From: Saturnia japonica
Lineage: Eukaryota > Arthropoda > Insecta > Lepidoptera > Saturniidae
Length of the DNA stretch: 64,000 nt
NCBI GenBank assembly: GCA_033032175.1
Contig: CM065322.1
Span: 17,608,001 to 17,672,000, forward strand
Direction: 5' to 3'
Shown: one piece after another, positions 23,059 through 36,739 of the stretch
How positions within the stretch are numbered: the first letter of the stretch is position 1
How the letters are laid out: the number at the start of each line of letters is the position of its first letter
The notes under the pieces: model-generated
Database searches by the model: none
What the model was told of the DNA's origin: nothing
The model's input: the letters and a program-made list of their open reading frames with translations, nothing else
Position numbers and translations under genes: made by a program

Positions 23059-26000
23059 TTATGTAACTTCATAGTTACGAATAGTGCGTTTAGCTTGTGT
23101 CGCGCAATTTATAATTGGTTCTTTAAGTAGGATTTCTTAGGTCGCGTATAATTTTGAATTCGTGATATCTTCTAAGGTATTCATTTGAATGGAAAACTCG
23201 AAATGACAATCAAAATCCACATTAACTGCTTAAGTTAACTAAGGAACTTATCTAGATAAAGATTTAATACTGAATTGGAGAAAATAGCATCGCAAATAAC
23301 GTAATAATTTTAATTATATTTGTTGAAGATAAAAATGGTTACTTTGAGTCAACCTTAAGAAATAAATATATTATGCGATCGCGGACTCTTCTCTGGGCTT
23401 TATGAAGAACTACAATTCATTATAACATTATTTTGATACATCTCATAAGGTTTAGCCAGCGTAAGCCATATAAGCACTTGAAAATAATTTTTTGTCGAAT
23501 TGATTACAAATGATTGAATTTTCACTACTATACAAAAACTTAATTTGAATGTATTCCATATAAACCTACCGTAAAAAAATCTAAATGTTAGTAAAAACCT
23601 CATTAAAATCCGTTGCGTAGTTTAAATGAGCCAAGCGTACAGCGTACATAGGGGACAGACAGTGGGAAGCGACTTAATGGATACGGATACTCTTTCATAC
23701 AGACAAGGGCCTGGGTAAAAAAAGAGATGTAAAAATATGAAAACGGTGTAAATTAATTTTGCAATCTAAAAGCAGAGATTTAGGATATTTCGTAAAAGCA
23801 GTCATGTAATAAACTTCAATTAAACTATTTTTGAAGTAGGATTAATATTTAAAAGGGTTATGTTTATTATCATTTAAAGTTATTAGTTTACTTATTTTGT
23901 TGATTGTGAATTTTAATGATATTTTACGATTTTAAAAACAAAAATATATCCGATTTTATAAACCATAGTTCAACTAATTATATTCTGGGCCCAGAAATAC
24001 TCGTCTCCTTTATATAAAACTATGTATAGACAGTTTTTTGCTTATTATTTGTATTTAAATAATATTGTTAAGAAATGAATGTCAGAATCATCTTTACGCG
24101 GCACGCTGCGGGCCGGACAAAAGATGTGTAACGACGCGCACGTCGGCAAAATATGTGAAGTGAAGTAAATCATATTACCTAAAGTATTGAAGATATATCC
24201 TATATTATTATAACATGTAACTAATATTGATTGGTATTGTATAATAGATTAAATAAGTATAAAGATATTAAATAAGATTCTGAGAAGTAAACAAAATATA
24301 TCTATTGAGCACAGCCCCCTGCCCCCTGCCCCGGGAGCTCGAGACTTCGGGACCTCAGCTCCGCGGTCATTGTATTTAAATACAGGACCCAATCGATTTC
24401 AAACTTTCGCGGAAATATTCAAATGGGACTTTGACCTTAGTTTCCAGCAGACTTAAAATAGTTAAGAAACGACAATGTCTCTGCAAAAGCGTGTTCCGAC
24501 TTTCATTGTCGAATCTAACGAGCCTTTACTTACAAACTCCTGAACCTGAGCCTTCCGTGAAATAGAACATCGTGACACAACATACGTTACTGAGCTAGCT
24601 AGTTAACAGCCTCAAGTTGAAAAGCTATTTAACATTAGGTGTATTTATTGTGTTCACTAGTAAATCGTTGCGAGACGCCTGCCAATCGGGGGATATGAAA
24701 CAATGAAATTAATTGTTATTGAGTACTGAGGTTGTCCAGTAAAGGCCGATTTTTCAATCAACAGATGTTTACTCGAGGAATAATTTTTAAATTTTACCTT
24801 TCAAAATTAACTACATATTAAGGGAGGCTTGATCCAAAACCATAAATTACAGTTAAATCGATAAACCAGAGTTAAAAACCGACATAACTAAACTGAATTT
24901 AACCTAAAATTGAATTAAACTTTTTTCATGCAAATTGCCCTTAATGTTATTTGTTATTTTTTGACGTGACAACGTCTTATAAATTGGTTTGCCGGGTGAC
25001 ACTTCAAGAAACTGCGTTACGCTCCGCTCACGTTATGCGCTCACAATGAGAGCGAGTGAGAGGCACGCGTCCCTTCCACTCGGGCATGGTTAGCCCGCCT
25101 AAGAGCGAGAGAGACAGACATAAAGTCGTTGTCACGTAAAACTTTCGCCCGTATACCGACTTTACAGGCAACCAATTTTTTTTTTCTAGTTACGGTAAAT
25201 AACGCTAAATAACTTATTCATTATATCTCGAGGCAGAGAACGCTACAAGTCGAAGAGGGTTGTGGTGTTTTAACCTATTACTTTAAATAGTCAATAACTA
25301 ATTAAAAACCGAATCGCATTGCGGACGTGAGTGTCTACGTACGAATATTAGTAGCGCGACTATAATGTAAAAAACAATGCGTCGAGCCGAACCGATATAG
25401 TTCAGACAAGTATTAATGTATGTAATAAGACCTGTACTGTTAACAAAGAGCACTTCCAATGCAGTTATGTTCTCTCAAGTGTAGTCTCATTTCTCAGTTT
25501 ATACACGACATCTCTACTAAATTAATTATAAATTTTAATTTCATAACATTACAAAGGCACTAGGAACAATGATTCCAGGGAAACGTTATTCATTTTAAAA
25601 AGTTATCAACAATGCAAAAGCTTTGTGACAGAAGTTACTCAAAACAGAAGAAACCACGTGTATAGATAGAGCGCTACATCGCTACACTGCTACGGTGCTA
25701 CGGCGCTACGCTCGGCTTTCAACAACCGTAGGCCTTCATTGTAATAAAGTAGTGTAGGGACAGGCAGAGAGGCAGGCGCAAAGCTTGCCACAAAAGACTA
25801 TCGCAACCTTCGATGATGAAGGTGTAAATTAGTGTTTCTCAAACTGCCACTACTCTGTCTAACCATTTATTATTTTACAATAAATATACATTCCGTCGGG
25901 ACTTTGTAAAACGAAACAATACCAGCAATACGTACAATTTCTACTATACAAAATTTATTAAATTCTATTATTATTTACCCTATATTTAAAATTATTTAGA

Positions 26001-27054
26001 TTTTTTTATTAATATTGGTCTAGCGTGCGGACACAATCTCACCTGGTATTAAATGGCAATTTGTTCAAGATGGTAACATGCTAAGCTTAACGGAAAACTG
26101 GCTGTGTTGAGTACTAGCTACCAGTAAAGTGAGAAAAAGAAAATGCCCTACCACCATACTAGGATAACATATTCTCCTTCATCGAGAGCTCCAACTCATC
26201 GGAGTGATTCAAACTAACATCAATCGACGAGGTGTCGGTACGCGCTACCACTCAGCCGAAATGTTTATTGTATTGTTATTTATTTATATATAAAATATTC
26301 CGCCCGCACACGACATTATTTCTAATTTTCAAGTAAAATCATATTAGCTTTTAGTGTGATCGTGTACTCGTATGAGATCAAACAAATCATATGAATCAGA
26401 TTGCATCATAACCACTTATAATTTTAAATGTAGGTAGATTCACATAAGTTTTAATACCTACTGATTTTCAAAAAATAATTAAAGGAAATTAAACTATGAT
26501 GTTAAAAACAAAAATTTTACGCTAGGGACCGGGGGGAGGGGGACACAAGAAAGCAAGGGACTACATTACAAACAGAAGGACAAAAATGTTTTTTAAGTAC
26601 CTACTGACTCAAACCAATGCCCGTCGCAGCTCGCTAGGGTGTCGTATGTGTCAATCACTACGTTTATAATATCCGGAAAACTTATATTAGTTTCACGGAC
26701 TGTAGATTCGATTCTGGTCTACAGTAATTTAACTACACTTGTGTTTAATTGTATAGTTATAATGATATAGAAAATTCCAGATTAAAGAGTATGATTTATG
26801 TAATACACATGAATACACATTTCTAGATATTTTTTTGAAATGTTTCGTAATAGGATATAGGCTTGTGATTTAATACATAAATAGAATGAGTTATTTAATA
26901 AAATCCCTGTTTCCTTACAAAGTAATCTAGAACAAACGAACATTTCGAAAGGTCTAAAGTATTCCTCAAGTAATATACTTTATAAGAAAGTTTTCCGCTT
27001 CAGCCAACACTTCTGGAAGCGGCCCGTAAACACGACCGCGGAAGTTATAACAAG
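23059..27054. other. Intron, no gene recognised
   Basis: 4 kb of AT-rich sequence. There are small GC-rich or repeated scraps (24095-24150, 25008-25085 and CTACxG units at 25671-25712). The segment 26030-26280 reads like a worn SINE body (GCTACCAGTAAAGTGAG, GCCCTACCACCATACTA). Confidence 0.35.
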
Positions 27055-27084
27055 TTCTCTCTCTCTTTCTCTCTCTTTGTCTCT
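27055..27084. repeat. (CT)n low-complexity tract
   Basis: CT repeats interrupted by TTT and TG. Confidence 0.8.
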
Positions 27085-27836
27085 CCGAGACTCGAGGCAA
27101 TGCGGGATCCCTCCCTGGATGACCAGGTCCTACTGTCCAGTTGATTAGTCACAGACAATGGTGCACTGTCAGAATCACGGTTGTTCCCAGTTTCTTACAG
27201 TTATCTTTTATTTATATTTTTAGTTTGTTTTAATAATTCATAATTGTATCATGTTAAAGCGATGAAGCAGCGTCCTGTGAGTGTATATGTATCTATGTTC
27301 CACGAAGATCTTCACAACTATTTCTATCGCGAAGCAGTAGCTCAGTGCTCGCGCTATTGTGTTTTGGTCGGAAGGGAAAACATTTTATTACATTTGGCCA
27401 ACTTTTGCATTACTGATTTTTTTAATGACAATGACATTATTTTTAAATTATAAAAGTCAATCGGCATTTTAAAATATCTTTTATTTTTATGGACAACTCA
27501 CGCATGCTCAAAAAATTTACTATGTCAAAACTGGTTTCATAAAATAAGAGCGTATGGTTCCTAAGAAAGTTTCCTTGTATCCCCTATAGTTTCAGATTTT
27601 CTCATACTGTCCCATTAAAAAAACACTATTATGAAATAAAATTATCATTTGAATAAAATATTATTATACAAGTTATAAATGTAACTGGAAATAGATGTTT
27701 AAATAAATACCTACAAAAATGACAAAAAGCAAATTATTATACCATTAGTACAAATAAAAATATAGTATAAATAACGTTTACAATACAACTGTAATGGAGC
27801 AGACCTAACCAAACAAACACAACACAACTATTATAA
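27085..27836. other. Intron, no feature seen
   Basis: AT-rich sequence between the CT tract and Helitron copy C. The 69-codon plus frame at 27244 has no similarity that I recognise. Confidence 0.3.
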
Positions 27837-28122
27837 CTAGCGATCGCCCTAAGCTCGAAACTCGACCAGCGACTTTTTGATCATAGACATTTCTCTTTGA
27901 CATTTGTTTGGGGAGTCTAAGTTCAATAGCACAGGTCAGGTTAGGATTCGCAGTATTCATTATTTCATTTAATATGTTAGTAACAGATATTATAGATACA
28001 TTTTAGCTTCCTACACCCTTTCTCCATATAAACTTTAACCATGCCAAATCTCAAAGTATTCCGTGCGCGCAATACGCTTAAAATGGTCCCGAAAGATTTT
28101 GTTTCACGTATTACTATATAGA
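27837..28122 (-). mobile_element. Non-autonomous Helitron, copy C (both ends intact)
   Basis: Read on the minus strand it runs from TCTATATAGTAATACGTGAA to ...TTAGGGCGATCGCTAG, 286 bp, with T following the CTAG end. The interior matches copies A and B. This is the best-preserved copy for defining the family. Confidence 0.75.
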
Positions 28123-28904
28123 TAATATCCGCCAGATAGCCCGGAGTGGACAGAGAGACTGCGCTCCACAGAAAGCGACTGAGGGACACACACACGTGCC
28201 GCGGCCGACGCGACCTTCACCTCTACCCCTTCTAATTGTGTATAACCTTCACACTTGTTCTCCCTTGATCTTCCCTTCACTCAAGTTGAATATTTCTCCT
28301 ATAGGTGTATGCTAGCTGCTGGCAGTTATTCTACGCTGAATGTGTTATCACCTTGGGCCATATCGTCACTTAGCGGCTGATTTAAACATAGACGAATCGA
28401 CGAGATTTAACGTGATTCGTTTTAATTTTGCTGAGTGGCAGATAACCTTCCGTAACCGTATGCACACGTTCAGGAGATGTCTTTAAAGAATCGCTAGTAA
28501 AAACGAATAGTTAACAACGAATATACATATGTGTGATCGAGTTCTAACCTCATACATACATGTGAGCGAGCCCTAACATCATTTAAGAGTTGAACAAAAT
28601 ACTCTGAAGTAACACATCCAAAGAGAATGCGCCAATGCGATTCTGTTTCTGAATTTGTATTTAAAAAGTTATCCCTAAGCAAATCCGTATAACTTTGCAT
28701 TGTAGTAGTGACATAACTTTATTTATTTATTTATAATAAAAACACCAAGACATACATTCTGACAAATTATAAAATTATCGAGAAAAAGACTATAAACAAA
28801 ATTCAATCTTAATTATAGGAGTTTATGACATGATTACACACGGTGAGGTTAGCTGTTACAAATAATTAATTAAATAAGATCACGAATTTAAACATATAAT
28901 AATA
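28123..28904. other. Intron; possible reversed LINE tail
   Basis: TTTATTTATTTATAA at 28722-28736 looks like the reversed poly(ATAA) tail of a LINE whose 3' UTR would run to about 28900. The rest shows nothing clear. Confidence 0.35.
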
Positions 28905-29684
28905 ATAATAAATTTTCTCCCAGTTAAAACGAAAACTATGCTAGTGCAATCTATAATATTTCCTATAATTGACTATGGTGATGTGTGCTTTTACGATCTG
29001 AACGCTGACCTTCTTAACAAACTTGACACATTACTCTACAATTGCATTGGATTTGTTTTTAATCTTCGTAGGTATGACCGTGTATCGAGCCATCGTTCAG
29101 AGCTTAATTGGTTGCCCATACGCCAGCGTCGGAGTTTGCGGGCTCTGACAACTCTGTATTCTATTCTATTTTCTCCCAACACTCCCTCTTACTTAACTCC
29201 ACATTTTCAGTTCTTATACTCTAATCATGACCTTAACCTTCGCTCTTCTAATAATCTTATTCTTTGCTGTCCTGTCCATACTTCCGGTCTAGTACATTCA
29301 TCTTTCTATATCCAATCTATTCTCCTATGGAATGCGCTTCCTTATAAAATCAGGATGCCATCTAATCGTTTCAGTTTTAAAGTCAAGGTACGTCGGCTTT
29401 ACCAGTGTCATTTAGCAGAATTATCTGGTTAATGCTGTATTTAGTACTTGATGTTGACTAATTATATTTTTATTTATTGTATTGACATTTATGTATGATG
29501 TTGTTATGTGTATGTATTGTATATGTGTAGTATATATTATATTATATTGGTGTTGATATTTTATTTATATATTGTGATATTAATTAGGTTAAACATAATT
29601 TCATAAAAACCTTACCTTTTACACCTACCAACATTTATCGTATTGCGTATTTAACGCATAATGTGTAAATAAATAAATAATGTT
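28905..29684 (+). pseudogene. 5'-truncated LINE (Jockey/CR1-like), C-terminal end plus 3' UTR
   Basis: The frame open from about 28917 to 29432 encodes the region after the reverse transcriptase: LVQSIIFPIIDYGDVCFYDL, LNWLPIRQRRSLRALTTLYS, SPNTPSYLTPHF and LLWNALPYKIRM. These words are typical of the C terminus of Jockey/CR1-type pol proteins. A 250-bp AT-rich 3' UTR follows and ends TAAATAAATAAATAA at about 29684. The catalytic domain is absent. The reading frame has no stop inside, so this is a fairly young dead-on-arrival copy. Confidence 0.8.
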
Positions 29685-30630
29685 AACGTGTTGTAATGAT
29701 AGTTTTTTTTAATGTTTTGAGTCAGAAAGTTACGTGGATCCGCTCTTTAGACTGATATTTCATTTTTAGTACACCACGATTAGTTTATTCAGTTTCCTGA
29801 TAGACGTTTATTATAAGGGGCATTGTGATTACGTATATGGCTTTAAAAAGTTTTAAAGTCCGCTGAATTATCATTAATACTATTAGAAATGGAAAAAAAT
29901 ATTCATACTGTAACAAATTAAATAAAACGTTGTATAAGTGGAAAAGGGATTGGCTAAAAAATAGTAATAGTACGTTTAAAACAAGGCAAAAATCTGTTTA
30001 TTTTATTTCAAGTGATTGTAAAAAAAAATTATATACAGTTATATATATCATTATAAAAATGATAGTCCATAGTAATTTTATCAATTATGTTTTCAAGTAT
30101 GAGTAAAAATAATATTACGAGACGGAAATAATTAACAAAAACACGCAGCTCCGCGGACTCATTTAGTTTCATAATAAAAATGCAGACACATTTACAGAAA
30201 CTGGTGAAGCTAGCGTTTAACATAGGAGTGTATGTCTGATGCGGAAACACCATGCGAACTCGAACTCAACATTAACAAATATTTATACATTTTATTTAGA
30301 ATTATAATGAAGTAATGGTATTACGTACTCGTATCGAGGATATTTAAAGCGATCAAAGGTACGTGGGGGAGGGGGAGCTGCAATGGATATAAATAGTAAT
30401 ATAATAGCATTAGGGGTGCCCGACTCCCACCACTCGACACAACGTACCCCTACCGAGAGAACTCAGGTTACGATGACTTGTGAAATATTGATACTCTAGG
30501 AAAGCCTGTACTTACAGGTAATAATATTATTAATAATTTTAATAACCAAAACTACCCCATAATGTAAGATTAATAACTTTAAATTAGTTGTAGGTAGATA
30601 CTGAGGAGGTGAAATAAATCTCCGTTTTTT
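29685..30630. other. Intron, no feature seen
   Basis: AT-rich. A minus frame of 74 codons at 30029-30253 is unsupported. Confidence 0.3.
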
Positions 30631-30639
30631 AAACATTTC

Positions 30640-31215
30640 TCGAGCGCACGCTTCACACGGCGCCTACGCCTCCGCCCCCTTCATCGCCCGCGCACGCGCC
30701 GCTCCACCACAAGTTTTTTTCAAATTACGAATACAATCAAACATAACGCTTCCCACTATACTTTTATTAATAACGGCTCCAGCGGAAGAAATGTTTGTTC
30801 GTATTTGTAAAGTATATAAGAATTTAACAAGTTAAAGTATATGGTTAAAGGGAGCTGAGCTGGCTGCTACCTGTCTCAGGGTTCGGTGCCGGTCAACTTG
30901 TATGTGAAACCGTCTCCGGCCAAACCGGTATTTAGTGACCGGCAACCCTGCAGGACGCAGGTATCCGTCGGTCGCGTCGTATACCGCGCCGCCAACGCAC
31001 GCTAAAACACTAACACGCACACACAAATAACACAAAGATTAAGAATATAATATAGTAAGGAAAGTGCACGTGAGCACCCGGCTCACACCGTGCGTTCCGT
31101 ACACTCGGTACAAGCAGCGGAGGAACCGCGAGCGGCCGCCGCGCGCGCCCAACTCGCACTAGGGCGCCCGCCCGCCCAAACGAGAGGGAAATCCACCCCT
31201 ACGCGCTACGTGCCC
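30640..31215. promoter_or_regulatory. CpG-rich block, candidate internal promoter of dystrophin
   Basis: Three GC/CpG-rich segments (30644-30710, 30860-31010 and 31080-31210) stand out from AT-rich surroundings. On the minus strand a TATA-like TATATTATATT lies at about 31041-31051. A good donor (GAGACAG|GTAGCAGCC, last exon base 30871) follows about 170 bp downstream. A short first exon spliced into exon D or a later exon is therefore conceivable. The phase that would fit exon D has a stop, so this would be a non-coding leader. Prediction only. Confidence 0.3.
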
Positions 31216-31726
31216 TGTCTCACTCTATACTGTATATTTATATATGTTCCGTCTCGATTGACTTGTCTACTGAATGTTGTGTAGTTTCATTGACGCTACT
31301 GTTTAATAAAGGCCCAAAGTTAAGCGGATGTTTCGTTTCACGGTTGCATTGCTTCGAGTTTTTTTTTTAAATAGGTGGATAAGGGAGAGCCAAGGCAGGG
31401 CGGGGCGGGGTGTACTACAGTGGGGATTGTAAATTTACGTGTGTGTCGCAAAATTTTAATATAGGAAAAAATTGTATGCTCATATATAAAATAGCCTGTT
31501 AAGGTTTATGGACTCAATCGGTTCCCGACTCCCGCTTTTGATCAGTATTCATACAACAAGTAAAAGTATTTGATTCATAATAATCATTTAGTAACATGCT
31601 TTCTTCAAATATATTATTTAGATATTTGTACTATTTAAAAAGACGATCGATCACATATAATAATATTTTTTTGTACACAAACCCTACCGAGTTAAGTAAT
31701 AACTAAACTCGGCCGTGTCCGACCTG

Positions 31727-31736
31727 CGCGGCGGCG

Positions 31737-31767
<31 letters not shown>

Positions 31768-31804
31768 AGGCGGCGGCGGAGGCGGCGGAGGCGGCGGAGG
31801 CGCG
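31727..31804. repeat. GGC/GGAGGC repeat
   Basis: About 78 bp of GGC triplets with regularly spaced GGA units. The G-rich strand is plus and has many GG doublets able to form stacked quartets. Confidence 0.9.
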
Positions 31805-33960
31805 TGACACACGGTCATACTGCGCGGCGACAGCGTGTCGAGTGTGTCGATACACCCGGTAACTAATAGGTTAATCCCGATACTTCTTACGTTCTTACAT
31901 CATCGTAATCTTTGTAAATATACAACGGAATATCTGATACACGAGTGTAAAAACTAAAAGGTATGTAGTGAAAAATGATCTCGAGAGACGACAACAGAGA
32001 GAGATGCTGGGGCATTGTGTGTCCTAGCGCGGCCCAGCGCAGCGGACACACCGCAATCAATTTCGCGTTGATTGACACATCTTCGCGGATATTTCCGCAT
32101 TTTACATATTGTGTATTACAATCAGATTTCTTTATGAATAAATCTAATGAATTATATAATAAGATATTTCAATATAAAATATACGTTACATTCGGGCGAC
32201 TTCTCGCTTAGTTTAATTATTTTTTTTACAACTAAGATGACAAACAAGTATACAGTCCGCCTGATGGTAAGTGACTACCGTAGCCTACGGACGCTTGTAG
32301 TACTGTATGTGTAGGTATCACTAGCGCGTGGCCGACCTTGAACCCCTTTACCCCTACCGCAAAGAGCTCTGGGAACCCTGCTCACCGCAAAAATAACAAC
32401 CCAAGGTTATTTGTTTATGATTTTTCGTAGCTTGCAGTATTCCTCCAACCTCCAAAGAAATATTTCTGTGTCCTACCTCTCTTTTATTATCTTCATTTCA
32501 AATTAACAAGCAAGTAAAAGGATCATTTGTGTCCCCAATCTACGTAATGTTATCTAATTACCAGAACATATTTCTGTTGAACATGTTTCCGCAGTTTCTT
32601 GAAGCTGATCGACGAAGAGATTTTTTCATTTGAAAAATTATAAAATCTATAATTGAATTTCTATCAATGTTTTGTACCGTCATCATAAATTTAGTATGTC
32701 AAATACCCCAATGTAGGAAAAATACAGTTCTTTTAACCTGTCTTTTTATGTGTATAAAAATTTAAGAGCTGCATACAAATTTGCGATTTGCAAACAAAGT
32801 AGCGGAAATATTTTGACAAAAATTACGAATGTAAGTATAAATCAACTTACGAACAAAGTATTTGTTATGTTCAGCGTGACTTTACACACCCCCCCCCCCC
32901 CCCCCCTACATCCGTGTCCGACGCGTGAGCCCCTTCGCCCTTTACTGGTAACCCTAATACAATAAATCTTCTCACCTGACCGGTATAATGGCTAAAGCGA
33001 CCGACCGGAAAGGAATGCTGAAAGAAACGAGTTTACAGACATAGCGCGCTAACGGCTAACTCTTTTACGCGAATTAACATATAATATACATAATATTATG
33101 TTATACCCTCACTGACGGACGATGTAAAAAGTATCGTGTTCTAATTCACGACATGGTCGAGTTTAATATCAAATTTTCACTGGAATCTTTCCAGCCGTCC
33201 GACATTGAAACATTTACTTTCACATTACATCGGACATTACAATACTAACACAAAGAATTGGTAATTTTTGAGAACTATTTATTCCTTAAATTATTTATTA
33301 ATATATTAAAATGAACTGCGGTCGACTTATTTATAAAATCACAACGTTATTATTACTGCTAGTGCAAATGTTACAGCCACGAGCTTCTTTAGAACTTTAA
33401 TTTATTTAATTAATGAGTATTTATTTTCATTTTAGCGGTATATGTGTATATGTGTATACAAATACTCATCACAATAATTGTTTCAAATTAACTTAGTGAA
33501 CGCAAACACCATATAATGGGGATTCGATACCATTCTGAACTGACACAATGTGTATGTGCGTGTGTTACGAACGCCGACAGACAGTGGACGCCCGGCGCGT
33601 TCACATCGCCGAGTGGACCTGAAACTCTGAGAGCCCTCGACTCAGTCTGAGAGGACGTGACTGCAGAGCGTAGAGCGTCGAGTACTGACTCCGGCTTGTA
33701 ACGACGCGACGCGACGTGACCGACAACAATTAACTAACATCATTTATTCCTTAGCCGTCATTACCTACATACTCTGTTCTCTGTTACATAGATTTTCAAC
33801 TAATTACACTAAATATTCCCTATTATTTATTAATTATCAAACTGGTATATTTTATTTAATATGTATTCAGAAGAATCGCAGAGTAATTAGGTTCGCAAGG
33901 AGCGTCACCTACACCCAGGTCCCCTACGCCGACTACTGTGTTTAATGGTTAGAACTATAC
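31805..33960. other. Intron with common repeat and simple tracts
   Basis: Holds the common lepidopteran repeat at 32250-32410 (CCGCCTGATGGTAAGTG), a C run (32889-32906) and a GC-rich patch at 33585-33722 ending in GACGCGACGCGACG. No coding support; the frames at 31887-32211 and 32750 are unconvincing. Confidence 0.4.
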
Positions 33961-34365
33961 CGCTATAGAACGACCTTCACCGAGCTGGTTAATGGATGAA
34001 AAGTATTTTATATTAAATTAAATATGTCAATAAATATAAGATATCGCAAATTGGTTGACTAAAAAATTTTAGTCCGGAATATGATTAATTAACAATTTAA
34101 CCGCCACAACTCTTGAGTAGGCAGATATTAACAGATAAGTCGATACTAGTAACTTGCACTGGTCTGGTTAATGAATTAAAGTTAAGTTAAAATAAAGATT
34201 ATTTCATTTTCAGTTTTAAAATGTGAAATATTGCTGAGAGTGAATACGTACTACAGAGAGCTCCCAGCGAACTATTCCCATGCAATAGAAGAGGACACAG
34301 CATTGCAGCTGTGTATAGTTCGTCCATTGAAAGAAAGAGAGTACGCATGCTATTTGTCCGTGAAA
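33961..34365 (+). repeat. Left inverted arm of the DD82E element
   Basis: Pairs with 36740-37282 in reverse. Landmarks are CGACCTTCACCGAGCTGG, GTCGATACTAGTAACTTGCA, GCACTGGTCTGGTTAATGAA and GTTCGTCCATTGAAAG. A small frame of 63 codons on its minus strand is not a gene. Confidence 0.85.
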
Positions 34366-34738
34366 ATGAAAAGGATAGCGATAAACTCATAAATACAGTG
34401 CATCATTTTGGAGTAGCTTAATATTAAAATAGAAAAATGGTTTTTAAATTATTTTTTTAAATAAATTATTTATATATTATACCATTTCAATTTCTTTATT
34501 TTCTCGATGATAGCTCCTGTGAAAACTTGAACGAGCGTCTTTTTTACATTATGTATGCATTATTTTATAAAAATATGACGTTTACACACGTACAAGGTTA
34601 TACCAGAGTCGGAGAAACTGATACGGATGGAGCTATATCGATAAACGTAACACGATAACAGACCCGATATTTTTTTACAAAATGTAAGAAACTAAACTAC
34701 TGCCAGATACTTTTGTACAAATTTATTAACTAATATTA

Positions 34739-36185
34739 TATTTCATTACAAGATGTTGCAAGTATTAATTCTTGATTGATAATGCCAACTTCTTCAAAAT
34801 TTTCGATGCTGTTGTACAATAAGTAGGTATTCGACAATGAAACGAAATAATTATAGCGACAGGTAATCTTTATTGATTTATTGTAATCAAAATCTGATGA
34901 ATCGTCACTGTCACTCGATGAGCTCTCCCCAACATTTATTATAAGTTCCTGTACTTGTATATTATAGAATGCCACATGAATTTCCGAATCCGACGCTATA
35001 ATGTTTTGGGTTCTTCTCACAATTTTTTCCCAGTTTTCGCACATGCATTTTCTTTATAAATCTAACATCATATTTGCCGTAAAAGGGGGATGGGTATTGT
35101 TTCGAGCGGCGTGTCCTTTGATTTTTGTGCCCATATTAGTTCTATAGCATTGTACTGGCAATGATACGGCGGAAGTCGAAGAACCCAATGACCACATTCG
35201 GCAGCTATTTCGTCGATAACATAACTTTTAGGGAGGCTTTTTTTCGATTTTAAAAAATTCACTAATTGTACATTTAATAAAGTACTATCCACATTTTTGC
35301 CATGACGTTGGAGCCAGTCAATTATCTCTTTGTTTTTTATTGGCCTGCGTCAGCATTTTATCAATTTGTCTGGAGTGATATGTAGCGTTGTCCATAATAA
35401 TTATGGACGGTTCTTCCAGAGATTGCACCATTTCTTTAAACCATCCTTCGTAAATCTCCGCGTTCATTTTTTCGTGGTAGTCCACTGTTTTCTTGGATTT
35501 AAAGGCCAATAAAGCATCTGACACGAATCCTTTCGTAGACCCTGCATGGCATATGATAAGGCGTTCACCTTTTCCCATTGGGACTGAACTAGTAGAAGCG
35601 GCGGTGTCGTCAGTCCAGTTCTTAGATACTGTGTGGTTTGCATTTAACCAAATCTTGTCAGTGAAAATAACATTTGACCAATCTGATATCTTTTTAGCTT
35701 CGCTCAAAAATTCGCAGCGAGCCATAGCAATGTCGTGACGCTCTATCAACATTTTACGTTTGTCCGATTTTTTATAAGAAACTCCTTTTTCTTTCATAAC
35801 CAAGCTTAATGACGATGTTTGGTCAAGGAACAAACCACATTCACGTAAACAAGTTTTTTAAGTGTTGGAATTTCTTTGCGCAAGTAATAGTGATATATAA
35901 GACGGCAAATAGCATCAGCGTCGAAGTTGTCAACCGATTTACACGACGTGGTTGGCATTTTTTCTTGGGCGTACGAAGCTTATTTTCCTGCAGGCCGCTT
36001 GTACCGTAAGCTTCGGTAGTAATTTTGGAAACAGTAGGTCCACTAATTCCTAGTGCGGCCGCAACACGCTCTCGCACTTGCGACAATAATAACGGGCCAC
36101 CATTTTGATACTCTGCTTCAAAGTAATTACGAACCTTGATCACCCGTTCTCTCGCCTGCCTTTTTAGAACAGATGCTTTCGGCAT
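34739..36185 (-). pseudogene. DD82E-type transposase, frameshifted
   Basis: Start chosen at MPKASVLKRQARERVIKVRN. An N-terminal helix-turn-helix follows (VRERVAAALGISGPTVSKIT). After at least two frameshifts comes the catalytic core: first Asp in VIFTDKIWLN, second in IIIMDNATYHS, Glu in YNAIELIWAQ. Counting through the frameshift in an A run near 35335, about 82 residues separate the second Asp and the Glu. That is far more than the 34-41 of classic Tc1 or mariner and matches the family I recall as DD82E (Sailor). A Ser/Asp-rich tail (GESSSSDSDDSSD) ends the protein at 34739. Another frameshift lies just after IWAQ and a stop near 35050. The copy cannot make active enzyme. Confidence 0.82.
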
Positions 36186-36739
36186 TTTGATATTTGACAG
36201 CTGGGCAGCCATCAACACGGAGGAACACAAAATACACAACGTAACGTATGAATAATGTGAAAAAACTCAGCGAACAGAAATGTAGTGACTAGCACGACCG
36301 TCTTGTTGCGAGTGACTGATTAAAACAAACACAAAATGGCGGTAGGCCATTGAGTGTTCCCACCTTGAAAAAATATATTTGAATGTTTTTGTTGTATTTG
36401 TCTTTGTTCAAAATATAATAAATATATGCGATCGATATCATTACTTATTTGGTCACAACACTACAACTATCAAATTAGAACTGTCATCGTGAAAATAAAG
36501 AAATGGAAATAGTTTATGTGTGTATATATTTTATGTGATATTAAAGTGTATAACATCTTTAGTAAATATAAAAGTAATAGGATACATAAATAATACTAAT
36601 CTTGCAAATTTTAATTCTTTTATCAGCAGACAAAATAAAAACAAACAAAGCAAAAATTTATCATCAAATAAAAAAATAGTATATTAAGGATGTTGTAATT
36701 TACAAAAAAAAATTATTGTAATAATAAAATTTAAATATC

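Noticed and set aside
31090..31284. 64-codon plus frame rich in Ala/Arg
   Set aside because: Composition is explained by CpG-rich DNA; no splice or homology support.
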